64,000 nt of DNA from Neobacillus sp. PS3-40 (GCF_030915485.1 NZ_CP133266.1:4220001-4284000), one strand, 5' to 3'. Shown: positions 17,527-26,322, numbered from the stretch's first letter. A program made the numbers and translations. The notes: a model not told the origin generated them from the letters alone.

Positions 17527-18359
17527 TGGTAAGAAATAAATTTTTCATTGGCATGATCCTTATTTTGTTAATGTCAGGGGTAGTCGGAAAACCGGCTTTT
17601 GCTGCAGATAAGAATTTTTTAAATGAGAAAGAAACCATTCTTCCGACTAATGAAAAAGTAGATAATGTTATTGTTCTAGGGCATGATATCGACATTAAAG
17701 GTAAAGTTGATATTTCCGCGATCGTAATAAATGGAAATTTGAAAATATCCAAAACAGCAAGAATCGACGGTATCGTCCTAGTCATTAATGGAAATGTTCA
17801 ACAAGAACCTGGTTCCTTCGTTAAAGAAAATATATTGGCTCTTAAATTCGAGGATGACACGTTAAATCATTTGCTAATTGGTGCAGCACTCTTATTAGGA
17901 ACCTGGCTTATCCGTTTTGTTCTAAGTGTAGCAGTCATCCTGCTATCCATCTTAATTGGCCAATTGTTAAAAAATAAGGGTAAACAAAGCTTAAATCGGA
18001 TAAAAGGGCAAACAGGAAAAATGATCCTTGCGGGTGTGATTGCAAGTTTCGTTTTTGCAGGAATTATTCTACTTCTGGTAATCACTGTCATTGGCATTCC
18101 AATTGCGATTATTTTAGCAATTCCACCACTACTTTTCTTTTTGATTGGACTTGCTATGATTAGCCGGATGATAGGAGAAAACCTTTTAGCAAAATTAAAT
18201 CCAGCAAATTGGGTTATCAATCTAACGGGGGCATTTGTTTTAGTGTCCATTTTCAATTTCCCATTTTTCGGCTGGATTGTATTATTATCTGTCTTTTGGC
18301 TTTCATGCGGATTAATGATCATGTGGATGCGAGATAGATGGATAAAGAAACGTAAATGA
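17526..18359 (+). CDS. Membrane protein with bactofilin-like repeats, in the ECF sigma operon
   Basis: 277 residues: signal peptide (to about residue 27, AFAADK), then short strand repeats (IVLGHDIDIKGKVDISAIVI, NGNLKISKTARIDGIVLVIN) like the polymer-forming bactofilin beta-helix. Four membrane helices follow between about 115 and 265. The topology suggests an extracytoplasmic beta-helix on a membrane anchor. Translationally coupled to the anti-sigma gene, so it may help sense or execute the envelope response. Precise function unknown. Confidence 0.75.
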   Translation: MVRNKFFIGMILILLMSGVVGKPAFAADKNFLNEKETILPTNEKVDNVIVLGHDIDIKGKVDISAIVINGNLKISKTARIDGIVLVINGNVQQEPGSFVKENILALKFEDDTLNHLLIGAALLLGTWLIRFVLSVAVILLSILIGQLLKNKGKQSLNRIKGQTGKMILAGVIASFVFAGIILLLVITVIGIPIAIILAIPPLLFFLIGLAMISRMIGENLLAKLNPANWVINLTGAFVLVSIFNFPFFGWIVLLSVFWLSCGLMIMWMRDRWIKKRK

Positions 18360-18371
18360 GGTTTAAAATTA

Positions 18372-18401
18372 GAAAGCCGGTAGGGAAATCTACCGGCTTT
18401 C
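18372..18401. terminator. Bidirectional terminator
   Basis: GAAAGCCGGTAG and CTACCGGCTTTC form a perfect 12-bp stem around GGAAAT, between the convergent ECF operon and the NlpC/P60 gene. Confidence 0.8.
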
Positions 18402-18407
18402 ATCTAT

Positions 18408-18899
18408 CTATTCATCTTGTTTTAATACTCTTTTTGCTCCTACATACCGATCCTTCCAATATGTTGAATGTATAGACTGGATAGAGACTCCTTTATTCTT
18501 GGTTACAGCTAAGAATTTGTCGTTTCCTAGATAGATTCCAACAAAGTTGACATTTTCTCCGCCCGTTTTAAAGAAAACTAAATCTCCTTCTAAAAGGTTT
18601 TTTTGAAGAATTGCTGTCCCAAGTTTGTATTGTGCTTTTGAGGAATGTGGTAGATTCAGTTCAGCAGCAGAATTTTTAAAAACATATTGAGTATAACCAG
18701 ATGCATCAAAACCTGTCGGTGTATTCCCACCCCAGTTATATGCATTTCCAAGATATAGCTCTGCAACCGCTGTCACTTCTTGCCCCCATGAAGTAGATGC
18801 TTCTGCTTTATGAAGGAATGGAGTGAAAAGAAAGGCTATAACTAGTGTAAAGATAGAAAGACTTGCTAGAATGCCTTTAGACAAATTTGCCACTACCAT
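18408..18899 (-). CDS. Secreted NlpC/P60-fold protein lacking the catalytic triad
   Basis: 163 residues with a signal peptide (cleavage near residue 34, KAEAS) and an NlpC/P60 fold. The segment GFDASGYTQYVF corresponds to the usual GFDCSGF, so the nucleophile Cys is Ala66. The position of the catalytic His (HVGI) is Phe119, and the third residue (KFIH) is Ala131. The paralogue at 33999 keeps all three. The fold is otherwise well kept, including the DLVFF strand. It may bind wall peptides or regulate an active hydrolase rather than cut. GGGGGAA precedes the ATG. Confidence 0.85.
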   Translation of the reverse strand: MVVANLSKGILASLSIFTLVIAFLFTPFLHKAEASTSWGQEVTAVAELYLGNAYNWGGNTPTGFDASGYTQYVFKNSAAELNLPHSSKAQYKLGTAILQKNLLEGDLVFFKTGGENVNFVGIYLGNDKFLAVTKNKGVSIQSIHSTYWKDRYVGAKRVLKQDE

Positions 18900-19044
18900 A
18901 TGAATTCCCCCAAACTTTTCTATTTTGTTTGTTACCTATTAGTCGTGGGAAAACTAGTTTTTGTTTCAAAACTTTCAAAATATTTACTCGACAAAAAAGG
19001 TAGATGTAATCGACAAAATACTTGGGAAAAACTTGGTTTTTCTT

Positions 19045-19086
19045 AGCTAAGCAGAATTTATGGATTTAAATTCTGCTCGCGCATAC
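19045..19086 (+). repeat. Repeat family A, truncated copy 2
   Basis: Only the first hairpin (GCAGAATTTA / TAAATTCTGC) and the following GCGCATA remain. It lies just beyond the 3' end of the M42 peptidase gene. Confidence 0.7.
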
Positions 19087-19095
19087 CATGTCTCT

Positions 19096-20142
19096 TTAGA
19101 TTAAATTTGATTGGACATAATGATATAAAAGTTTTGCCGTATTCTCGATTGAGGATTGATGAGTACGTTCAAAGGCATGTGAGGAATCAATGCCAGGACC
19201 AATTAAACCATGAACAATATCATGTCCAGAGCGAATAGCGGCAGAGGCATCTGAACCGTAAAATGGGTAGAGATCCAATTTGTATGGAATATGATTTTCT
19301 TCGGCCAGCTGAACTAATTTTTTCCTTAATTCATAGTGATAAGGGCCACTTGCGTCCTTCGCGCAAATCGAAACTGTATATTCATCCGTTGATTGTCCAT
19401 CTCCAATGGCACCCATATCAACAGCCAAATATTCAACTGTTTCCTCTGGAATATTAGAATTGCCGCCATAACCAATTTCTTCATTATTGGAAATTAAGAA
19501 ATGGGTGGTGTATGGTAAGGAAATGTTTTCAGTTTTAATCTGTTTGATTAGTTGCATGAGGATCGCAACGCTAGCTTTGTCATCTAAATGACGGCATTTA
19601 ATAAAGCCACTTGATGTCACTTGCACACGTGGGTCAAAGGAGATAAAATCACCAACCTCAATACCAAGCGCCTTAACATCTTCAGCGTTATGTACTTTCT
19701 CATCGATCCGTACTTCAATGTTTTCTTGATTTCGTTCTATTTTATCAGCATCTTTGTAGACATGAACAGAAGTTTGATGCATAAGGATAGTACCTGTATA
19801 TTTTTTTCCACTGTTTGTTTCGATCTGACAATATTCTCCTTCAATGGAGTTGAATTTAAATCCACCAATTAAATCAATTTTGAGCCGACCACTTGCCTTT
19901 ACTTCTTTAACCATGGCACCAAGTGTATCCACATGGGCTGTCAGCATTCGATGTTTACTGGAATCATTTCCCTCAATCGTCGCAATTAATCCACCTTTAT
20001 GATTTCTCATCGTCTTAATTTGTAATTCATTTAAAAACTTTTCAACAAATGTAATCACTTCATATGTATTACCAGTAGGGCTTGGAATTGAAACTAAATT
20101 AGCTACTAATTTCATGGTCTGTTCTGTATCTGGGTAGTTCAT
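19096..20142 (-). CDS. M42-family metallo-aminopeptidase (YhfE-like)
   Basis: 348-residue cytosolic peptidase, probably a dodecameric two-metal aminopeptidase. Metal and catalytic motifs: TAHVDTLG, RHLDDKA (bridging Asp), NNEEIGYGG (general base and ligand Glu), AVDMG and DSSHAFERTH (His). An insert of dimerisation-domain type lies between about residues 75 and 175. It resembles B. subtilis YhfE. The ATG has AAGGAGA upstream. Standing alone, it is probably a housekeeping peptide scavenger. Confidence 0.9.
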   Translation of the reverse strand: MNYPDTEQTMKLVANLVSIPSPTGNTYEVITFVEKFLNELQIKTMRNHKGGLIATIEGNDSSKHRMLTAHVDTLGAMVKEVKASGRLKIDLIGGFKFNSIEGEYCQIETNSGKKYTGTILMHQTSVHVYKDADKIERNQENIEVRIDEKVHNAEDVKALGIEVGDFISFDPRVQVTSSGFIKCRHLDDKASVAILMQLIKQIKTENISLPYTTHFLISNNEEIGYGGNSNIPEETVEYLAVDMGAIGDGQSTDEYTVSICAKDASGPYHYELRKKLVQLAEENHIPYKLDLYPFYGSDASAAIRSGHDIVHGLIGPGIDSSHAFERTHQSSIENTAKLLYHYVQSNLI

Positions 20143-20263
20143 TTAAAAGTCTCCTTTCAATTTGTATTCCTTACTATTATACATTCATATTGAAATTTAC
20201 AGTCAATTTTCAGGCTGTTCATGCATATTTTAAGGAGTACCAATTAATTTTTTAGCTAATCAG

Positions 20264-20353
20264 AATTTATATCCATAAATTCTGCTAGCGCATAAGGGAA
20301 ACTACGCCTCTGTCATCGCCCTTAGGGGCTCGCCAATCGGCGAGTTTTCTTTA
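20264..20353 (+). repeat. Repeat family A, copy 3
   Basis: Full two-hairpin copy. Hairpin 1 is CAGAATTTAT / ATAAATTCTG and hairpin 2 is CTCGCC / GGCGAG with TTTTCTTT tail. Compared with copy 1, a T-A pair at the base of hairpin 1 becomes C-G, a compensatory change. The rest of 20143-20579 contains only a short inverted repeat (GCGAGCCCT / AGGGTCGC, 20398-20424) that echoes the element. Confidence 0.85.
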
Positions 20354-20579
20354 CCCAAATTTGCATAATAGTTTAAAAATTGGGCACGACTGATGATAGC
20401 GAGCCCTAATTTAAGGGTCGCATAAAGAAATGGGGCAAAGAGGCCTCTCTAATACCGCTTATCTCTGCTAATCACATAAAAATAAACATCCAACTATTTA
20501 TTGGTAAATAGCAGCTTTTTAAAATGACATCTATTTTTTGAGAATAGAAAATTATTTCGCTAAATCGGAGGGAAGAAAA

Positions 20580-20897
20580 ATTACCAGATTAGAACTATAC
20601 CATAACAAGCCAAAGCAAATTCATTGGAAAGGTCCACTCTTTTTCATTCTGTCCTGCCTAATTTTATCAGCAGGGGTTCTCGTCACCCAACAATATTGGC
20701 AAAAGACAATTCGGATTGAAGCACCTGAAGAAAACCTTGGTAAAAAAGTAGTCGTTCATTTACCAAATGGTAGTGATGTATTTACTTATGAAAAATTAAT
20801 TGTCAAAAAAGAAGGAAAGACCTTTTACAAAGGGGAGCGAAACACAATTGACTTGACTGGTGGAACCGTCACCTATGAAAATTGGGGATCAAAATAA
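20580..20897 (+). CDS. Single-pass membrane protein of unknown function, possibly with an ATT start
   Basis: About 105 residues with one membrane helix (about residues 20-38 from this start) and an extracytoplasmic tail of strands (VVVHLPNGSDVFTYEKLIVK). The only good ribosome binding site (CGGAGGG, 20566-20572) lies 7-8 nt before an ATT codon at 20580. The nearest normal start in frame is a TTG at 20538 without such a site. ATT is rare but used by infC. Function unknown. A strong terminator follows. Confidence 0.6.
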   Translation: MTRLELYHNKPKQIHWKGPLFFILSCLILSAGVLVTQQYWQKTIRIEAPEENLGKKVVVHLPNGSDVFTYEKLIVKKEGKTFYKGERNTIDLTGGTVTYENWGSK

Positions 20898-20912
20898 TAG
20901 AATGAATAATTA

Positions 20913-20940
20913 CAAGAGCCAGTCCAAGGACTGGCTCTTG
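20913..20940 (+). terminator. Strong hairpin terminator
   Basis: CAAGAGCCAGTCC and GGACTGGCTCTTG form a perfect 13-bp inverted repeat, followed by ATTTATCTT. It lies between two convergent genes. Confidence 0.75.
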
Positions 20941-21013
20941 ATTTATCTTAATGCGCAGGAAGTTAGCGGGTTAATTAGAAAAATGGTGGATAAAAAAAGT
21001 GGCTCGAACAAAA

Positions 21014-21829
21014 TTATCCGAGCGCAACATCAAGAATCATCATTACCACAAAACCAACCATTAGAGAAATAGACGCAAGATCATTATTTCCATTTTCCTG
21101 CGAGCCTGGGATAACTTCTTCGGCTACGACAAAAATCATTGCTCCTGCCGCAAAGGTTAATGCATATGGTAATAGGGCTTGTATATACGTCACAGCTACA
21201 GCACCGATAACTGCAGCAATCGGTTCAACCATTGCTGAAAACTGTCCATACATAAAACTTCTAAGGCGTGACATGCCATCACGTCTTAAAGGCATTGATA
21301 CAGCAACACCTTCGGGGAAGTTTTGGATCCCAATTCCAATTGCCAATGACAATGCTGCTGCAAGTGTTGCGGATCCAAAGCCTGCTGCGACTGCACCAAA
21401 TGCAACTCCAACGGCAAGGCCTTCTGGAATATTGTGGAGCGTGATGGCGAGTACCAAAAGCGTACTGCGATGCCTTTTTGTTGGATGAATACCTTCTGCC
21501 TCTTCAATTGGGGCATTCGGGTGTAAGTGTGGTAAAACTTTATCAATTACCATTAAAAACATTCCGCCTAAAAGGAAGCCAACAGCAGCTGGAAACCATT
21601 TTGGAAGTGGCCCTCCTTCAGACATTTCAAGTGCAGGTGAGATAAGTGACCAAAAGCTGGCGGCAATCATTACCCCTGCAGCAAAGCCTAACATACCATC
21701 CAATAGTTTTTGATTCACTTTTTTAGTGGTAAAAACCAGTGCTGCTCCAAGTGCCGTCATTCCCCACGTAAAACATGTAGCAAGCAATGCTTGAAGAATG
21801 GGATCAAGGTTTGAAAAAAAATCGATCAT
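21014..21829 (-). CDS. ZIP-family divalent metal transporter (ZupT/GufA-like)
   Basis: 271 residues with eight membrane helices. The conserved metal-binding motifs are in helices four and five: LHNIPEGLAVG and IQNFPEGVAVS. A His-rich loop (LPHLHPN) lies between helices three and four. It is expected to import zinc, manganese or related ions. The ATG at 21829 is chosen because GGAGGGG lies 6 nt upstream; an in-frame extension of 34 residues has no such site. Confidence 0.9.
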   Translation of the reverse strand: MIDFFSNLDPILQALLATCFTWGMTALGAALVFTTKKVNQKLLDGMLGFAAGVMIAASFWSLISPALEMSEGGPLPKWFPAAVGFLLGGMFLMVIDKVLPHLHPNAPIEEAEGIHPTKRHRSTLLVLAITLHNIPEGLAVGVAFGAVAAGFGSATLAAALSLAIGIGIQNFPEGVAVSMPLRRDGMSRLRSFMYGQFSAMVEPIAAVIGAVAVTYIQALLPYALTFAAGAMIFVVAEEVIPGSQENGNNDLASISLMVGFVVMMILDVALG

Positions 21830-21992
21830 GGCAACCCCTCCATAATTACAGTGCTTTTTTATAATACGTAAAAATGGGCGATTTGCTACAAGAGAGAATA
21901 GAAAAGTTGGAATTGAACTTTGGGAATTCAATCTAGCTGATTGTATGTGTGGCTAAGGGGAGGTATTCCAATAGAGATTTCGTTTATTGTTC

Positions 21993-22092
21993 GCTAAACA
22001 GAATTTATATCCATAAATTCTGCTCACGCATAAGGGGCAACTACGCCTCTGCCATCGCATTTATGTGCTCGACAATCGGCAAGTTTTCTTTA
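21993..22092 (+). repeat. Repeat family A, copy 4
   Basis: Hairpin 1 is kept (CAGAATTTAT / ATAAATTCTG). Hairpin 2 is damaged (CTCGAC / GGCAAG has two mismatches), although the TTTTCTTTA tail remains. It lies at the truncated end of the integrase remnant. Confidence 0.8.
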
Positions 22093-22099
22093 TTGGCTA

Positions 22100-22590
22100 A
22101 AAGGGAGAAGCTACACCGTTTAAAAGAATTCTTTATCAATTCTCTTGCGTCATTTTCAGCAAGTGAACCTTTTCAAGAAGTAACTGAACTTTTTTCTCCG
22201 GAACCAATTTGGCTACGAAGGGTCGCGGCGAATCCTGAATTCCGACACGGCCCACTCGAAAAAACGTTTCAAGGTTATAAGCCGTCGGTTAATGGTCGCC
22301 GGTTTCAATTCCATTACTTTTTGTGCAGCTTCCCGGTATCGTGTTAATGTTGGAGTAGCCACATCTTCAATTTGAAATATGACACCTACCTCTTGGTGGG
22401 CGGCTGTCTCAAACCAGCCTATGAAATGTTTCAAGTCACTTGCATACTCTTTCAGTGTTTTGGGATTCAAATCTTCGTGGGTGGTAAGAGCTTGAATGAA
22501 GTCCTGAATCGTCTGCTCGCCCTGTTCCGAAATTACGGTCGCCTCTCTCATTAGCAAAGCCTCCAAATCTTGACTTACATTAGCGGACAA
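22100..22590 (-). pseudogene. Tyrosine recombinase (phage-type integrase) remnant
   Basis: The first 125 codons encode a SAM-like core-binding domain (NPKTLKEYASDLKHFIGWFE, ATINRRLITLKRFFEWAV). After RRDPS the frame shifts: a KLVPEKKV continuation is readable in another frame and is then lost before 22092. The whole catalytic domain with its Arg/His/Tyr residues is absent. The base composition seems higher in GC than nearby genes. Together with the next gene it suggests the remains of an integrated element. Confidence 0.8.
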
Positions 22591-22651
22591 AGTATTCTTT
22601 TCTTAACCGAAACATAGTGGACATCAAGTGTATGCTTTGAAATTACCTAAC

Positions 22652-22675
22652 GACCGCTAATATTAATTAGCGGTC
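22652..22675. repeat. Perfect 10-bp-arm palindrome
   Basis: GACCGCTAAT, ATTA, ATTAGCGGTC: a perfect hairpin between the integrase remnant and the reductase-like gene. It could be a terminator for leftward transcription or a protein-binding palindrome; no strong T-run follows on either side. Confidence 0.5.
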
Positions 22676-22797
22676 ATATGTGCGGGATTACGAATGGGCA
22701 GTTTAGATTAGCAATCCATAAGAAACAACTCAAGTTGAATTATGCTAAAATGTAGTTAATGTATAAGATATCCCTCATGAACAAAGGAGAACTGAAA

Positions 22798-23373
22798 ATG
22801 AGAAAACTCGTTCTATTTCTGCACGCATCGCTTGACGGTTTTGTAGAAGGGCCGAACGGTGAAATGGACATTGGCTGGATTTCCTACGATGCTGATTTGG
22901 AGAAACACGCGAAAGAAATTCTGAGTACTGCCGACACTGTCATTTGGGGACGTGGGACTTATCAGTTAATGCACAGTTACTGGCCATCTGTGCCTTCGAA
23001 CCCATCAGCTTCGCAGTATGAACGGAATCATGCCGAGTGGATCGAAAAGACAGCCAAAATCGTTTTTTCCACGACGCTGGAGAAAGTCGAATGGAACAAT
23101 TCCAGACTGGTGAAAGAAGATGTCGAGGAAGAGATCAAGAACCTCAAACAGCAGCCAGGCAAGGATATGGTCATCCTCGGCAGTCCTAGGTTCGCACACT
23201 ACCTTATGCAGCTTGATTTAATAGATGAGTATAAAATTACGGTTTCTCCCGTCCTGATCGGCAGCGGGTTGCCGTTATTCCAAGGTCTCAAGGAGAAGAT
23301 CAATCTTAAACTTATCGAAAACAAGACATTTGATTCAGGAGCAATAGGCCTCGTTTACCAGACGGTTAGATGA
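22798..23373 (+). CDS. Dihydrofolate reductase-like (RibD C-terminal domain) protein
   Basis: 191 residues from the ATG at 22798, which AAAGGAGA precedes. The N-terminal strand KLVLFLHASLDGFVEGPNGEMDI and the WGRGTYQLM segment are typical of the DHFR-like RibD-C domain family (YyaP/YwjB-type), which bind NADPH. The strand DMVILGSPRFAHYLMQLDLIDEY and a final VSPVLIGSGLPLFQ motif complete the fold. The substrate is unknown. It sits next to an integrase remnant and appears GC-richer than its neighbours, which suggests acquisition. Confidence 0.85.
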   Translation: MRKLVLFLHASLDGFVEGPNGEMDIGWISYDADLEKHAKEILSTADTVIWGRGTYQLMHSYWPSVPSNPSASQYERNHAEWIEKTAKIVFSTTLEKVEWNNSRLVKEDVEEEIKNLKQQPGKDMVILGSPRFAHYLMQLDLIDEYKITVSPVLIGSGLPLFQGLKEKINLKLIENKTFDSGAIGLVYQTVR

Positions 23374-23419
23374 CCTTGTCTCCTAAAGTAGATTATGCTA
23401 ACGGATTACGTTAGCACAA

Positions 23420-23473
23420 TAAAAGCAGCGGCAGTCTAGGTCTTTCGATTTCCTAGTCCGTCACTGCTTTTTT
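23420..23473 (+). terminator. Rho-independent terminator
   Basis: AAAAGCAG and CTGCTTTTTTT enclose a second stem (CTAGG / CCTAG), ending in a long T-run, about 50 nt after the reductase-like gene. Confidence 0.8.
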
Positions 23474-23887
23474 TACGAGTCAGTCTAATTCAGTTTGTCG
23501 GATGATCGTGTCGTTTTAGCATAGAGTAGAGTAAGGAGAAACATCAAGTCGGACGCAATTCAGGGCTTAGCGTATATTTTCGTTAAAATGTTGGCGGTAC
23601 CCAAATATAGAAACCAACAGTTAATTTTTTAACGCTTTCCATCGTAAGAAGATAATAGGGGGAACTCCTGTAAATTAGGTGTTCCTTTCTTATAGCGTAA
23701 AATCAACATTATTCATTAACATAGCCAAAAGAAAAAAGAGGATAGTTTTTAATAAGTAGTTCCGATAACGTGGAGGAAAATCTAAATAATCGTATAAATA
23801 GCATACAAAAAAGAGATTTCGGCTTCATCACCTTTGTGAAGAAGGAATCATCCGGTTTTCCAAAGTAATTTCGGGTTCATCGAATTT

Positions 23888-23992
23888 ATGATGAACATTA
23901 ATACCCTAATTGGCACACTGACAATTGGTATTGCCAGTCCTTTAATTGGTATGCTATTTGAAATGTTTCTCCACAAAAACGGAACTGCTTAG
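23888..23992 (+). CDS. Candidate 34-residue hydrophobic peptide
   Basis: The reading frame MMNINTLIGTLTIGIASPLI plus GMLFEMFLHKNGTA is strongly hydrophobic with a short charged end. It would span the membrane once. No good ribosome binding site is seen within 12 nt. A 37/38-nt match to its 3' half lies inverted at 9605-9642 with the same codons, hinting that this is a real, duplicated unit. It could be a small toxin-like or bacteriocin-like peptide or only a repeat. The rest of 23474-23887 shows nothing recognisable apart from a weak hairpin near 23655-23690. Confidence 0.35.
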   Translation: MMNINTLIGTLTIGIASPLIGMLFEMFLHKNGTA

Positions 23993-23996
23993 TTTT

Positions 23997-24452
23997 TTAA
24001 GTCACTTTTTTCAAGATTTTTCTAATAATCATTCCAATTAAAATCCCCGGAAAAACGAACAACATCGGAAGCCACACGGGACCCCATAACACTCCAAATA
24101 TTGTGAAGTTTGAGGATAAAATCAATCCGAGTGTTACAAAAAAAGCAGCGAAAACATACGGTAGAAAAGAATAAGGGTCTTTCCCACCGCCTGTATCTTT
24201 CACCGCATCCCACATTGAAAAAAAGTACAAACAAGGATAAAACATCAGCCACTGATAATCGACATGTTCGATTGCATTTTTTATGCGCCAATGAAAACTT
24301 AGAATTATGACCCCATTAAAATGGGACTTTATATTGATTAGAAATTCAAGAAACAATAATACGGTACCTTTAAAATATTTTCCGTTTAAAAACTGTCCGA
24401 AACCAGGAAGTGCAATACTCCACATTAGTTTTTCAAATACACTTTTCTTCAT
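23997..24452 (-). CDS. Multi-pass membrane protein of unknown function
   Basis: About 151 residues with hydrophobic helices near 20-36, 65-80, 95-117 and 125-145. The N-terminal SIALPGFGQFLNGKYFKGTV is similar to the TM2/YajC-like 'small membrane protein with a GFGQ motif' found in bacilli. The start is uncertain: the ATG at 24452 has no clear ribosome binding site, and a longer frame overlaps the DUF3231 gene. It follows that gene by 22 nt and may be co-transcribed. Confidence 0.6.
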   Translation of the reverse strand: MKKSVFEKLMWSIALPGFGQFLNGKYFKGTVLLFLEFLINIKSHFNGVIILSFHWRIKNAIEHVDYQWLMFYPCLYFFSMWDAVKDTGGGKDPYSFLPYVFAAFFVTLGLILSSNFTIFGVLWGPVWLPMLFVFPGILIGMIIRKILKKVT

Positions 24453-24474
24453 TTTACATACCAAAGTAACATTA

Positions 24475-25482
24475 TTATTCGTTTTCTTTTGCAATTTCTT
24501 TTCGATTAGGAGCAAGTGGTGGTTGTTCTAACCATTTATTTTGAACCATAATATCAAACCATTTTTTAGTTACCATTAGATTTTTTAGAATGATGCTTTC
24601 ATAAGCTGTAACAAGGTCTGTTCGCATTGCAGATGCTAAGCCTAACCCGTGATATGCTTGTGCAGCTTGATACAAGAATCCAATATGATACATCATTAAC
24701 TTATCGGAAAAAGGAGAGTCCGTTGAAGTTGTTACCTCTGTTTCCCATGACTTTGGAGCTGGTAAATTATCTGAGTGCATTATTTTTGAAAAGGATTGTA
24801 TTTGACTATCAGCCGTTTTCTCGGAATCCTCTAAAAACTTTCTTACCTCTTTTGATTGGGCGACCTGACTGAACCCGATAGAAAGAGTTTTTGCCATAAT
24901 ACTTTTTTTAAGGTTGAAAGAAATAGTTATTATTTCTGTTGCAGCTAAACGTCTTCCTTTTCCAAAAAATCCATCGATAAAATCCTGGCTAGAAATAAAT
25001 TCAGGGTTCTTGGCAGGATAAAATAAAGGGTCTCTCTGAAAATTGCCTTTTTCAAGCAATAACTCAATGGTTCGATGGTACATTTTTTTTGCGTCATTAT
25101 CACATGAATCGTAAAAATAGCGTAAGTCCTCTCTGACTGAAACGCCTAAGGAGGTAGTATGTCCTAGCAAACCATGTAAAGTCATGACATGTAAATAATT
25201 TAAGCAAAATATGTCAGTGAACAATCTTTCTGCACCAATATTTTGGTCAGATTCAGTAAATCCTATTGGAATTGGAAACCCTTCGTTCTCAAAAAAAGTT
25301 ACAAGTTGTTTCTTTTGTTTTTCGAAGGTTATGATAGCATCCTCAAAAATGGCTTTGATTGACTCATCTTCAATAATTGAGAACATATATCTATTTACTA
25401 CATCTGTCATTGTTCCGTTTACATACTCTCCCCACAGTGTTCCAATTTCGGAAGATGTGAGTTTTAATTTTTCCTTATCCAT
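24475..25482 (-). CDS. DUF3231 family protein
   Basis: 335 residues, all-helical, built of two similar halves of about 165 residues (LTSSEIGTLWGEYVNGTMTD in the first; TSTDSPFSDKLMMYHIGFLY in the second), each with ferritin-like four-helix character. DUF3231 proteins are common in Bacillaceae, often in several copies, and have been linked by annotation to sporulation; no function is established. AGAGGTGAT precedes the ATG. The gene heads a probable two-gene unit. Confidence 0.85.
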   Translation of the reverse strand: MDKEKLKLTSSEIGTLWGEYVNGTMTDVVNRYMFSIIEDESIKAIFEDAIITFEKQKKQLVTFFENEGFPIPIGFTESDQNIGAERLFTDIFCLNYLHVMTLHGLLGHTTSLGVSVREDLRYFYDSCDNDAKKMYHRTIELLLEKGNFQRDPLFYPAKNPEFISSQDFIDGFFGKGRRLAATEIITISFNLKKSIMAKTLSIGFSQVAQSKEVRKFLEDSEKTADSQIQSFSKIMHSDNLPAPKSWETEVTTSTDSPFSDKLMMYHIGFLYQAAQAYHGLGLASAMRTDLVTAYESIILKNLMVTKKWFDIMVQNKWLEQPPLAPNRKEIAKENE

Positions 25483-25805
25483 ATAATCACCTCTTGAGTA
25501 TTATTTACCAATTCAAAATAAGTTATTATTTTTATTTTGATAACATGTTAATGGAAGTGGAACATACCAGAGTTTGCGCGTTTTTAAGAAAGGATTTTTA
25601 GCGAGAGCATAGAATAGACCAATACTAACAGGAAGATGAAAAAGGAAATGGAAATTTAAAATAACATTAAATATAGTATTAGTTAAAATGTCGGAAAGTT
25701 TACGTACCTAGGGAAGAAGTAATGGAGTTTCTATCTTATTATGAAAATGAAAGAGTGGAAGATTTTTATAAAATAATTTTTCCATTATTAAAATTGGAGG
25801 CAGTT

Positions 25806-26303
25806 ATGGAAATTAAAATACTAAAACCAAATAGTGCAGAAATGTATAGGCGTATTAGGCTAAAAGCATTACAGAGCAATCCAGAAGTCTTTAGTTCCAG
25901 CTATGATGAGGAGAAGGAATATCCTTTGGAAAAATTTGAGAGTAGGTTGAAGGGAGACGAGTCTTTTACTTTTGGTGCATTTGATAACGAACAATTAGTA
26001 GGTGTGGTTACCTTAGTTATTGAAAAGAAAAATAAATTAAAACATAGAGCTACTATTTTTGCGATGTATGTTTACCCTGAAAAACGTAGAGCTGGATATG
26101 GGAAAAATTTAATGATCGAAGCAATTAAGAAGGCAAAAAAAATTGAAAGAATTGAACAAATTTACTTAGCAGTTGTTTCAAATAATGAGCCTGCAAAAAA
26201 CCTGTATAAATCTTTAGGCTTCGAGACTTATGGAATAGATAAAAACGCATTAAAAGTTGATAATACATATTTTGATGATGAACTTATGGTGTTATTTGTA
26301 TAA
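25806..26303 (+). CDS. GNAT family N-acetyltransferase
   Basis: 165 residues from the ATG at 25806, which TTGGAGG precedes. The acetyl-CoA motif is AMYVYPEKRRAGYGKNLM (about residues 88-105), followed by VSNNEPAKNLYKSLGFETYG. The C-terminal DELMVLFV strand is typical. An in-frame ATG at 25722 with a GGGAAGAAG site would add 28 residues before the fold, so the start is not certain. Substrate unknown. The 25483-25805 gap holds nothing else recognisable. Confidence 0.87.
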   Translation: MEIKILKPNSAEMYRRIRLKALQSNPEVFSSSYDEEKEYPLEKFESRLKGDESFTFGAFDNEQLVGVVTLVIEKKNKLKHRATIFAMYVYPEKRRAGYGKNLMIEAIKKAKKIERIEQIYLAVVSNNEPAKNLYKSLGFETYGIDKNALKVDNTYFDDELMVLFV

Positions 26304-26322
26304 CAAGGCCGATATTCTTTAG

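Noticed and set aside
22372-22554. 60-codon frame on the plus strand
   Set aside because: Shadow of the integrase remnant, which has recognisable domain motifs on the minus strand.
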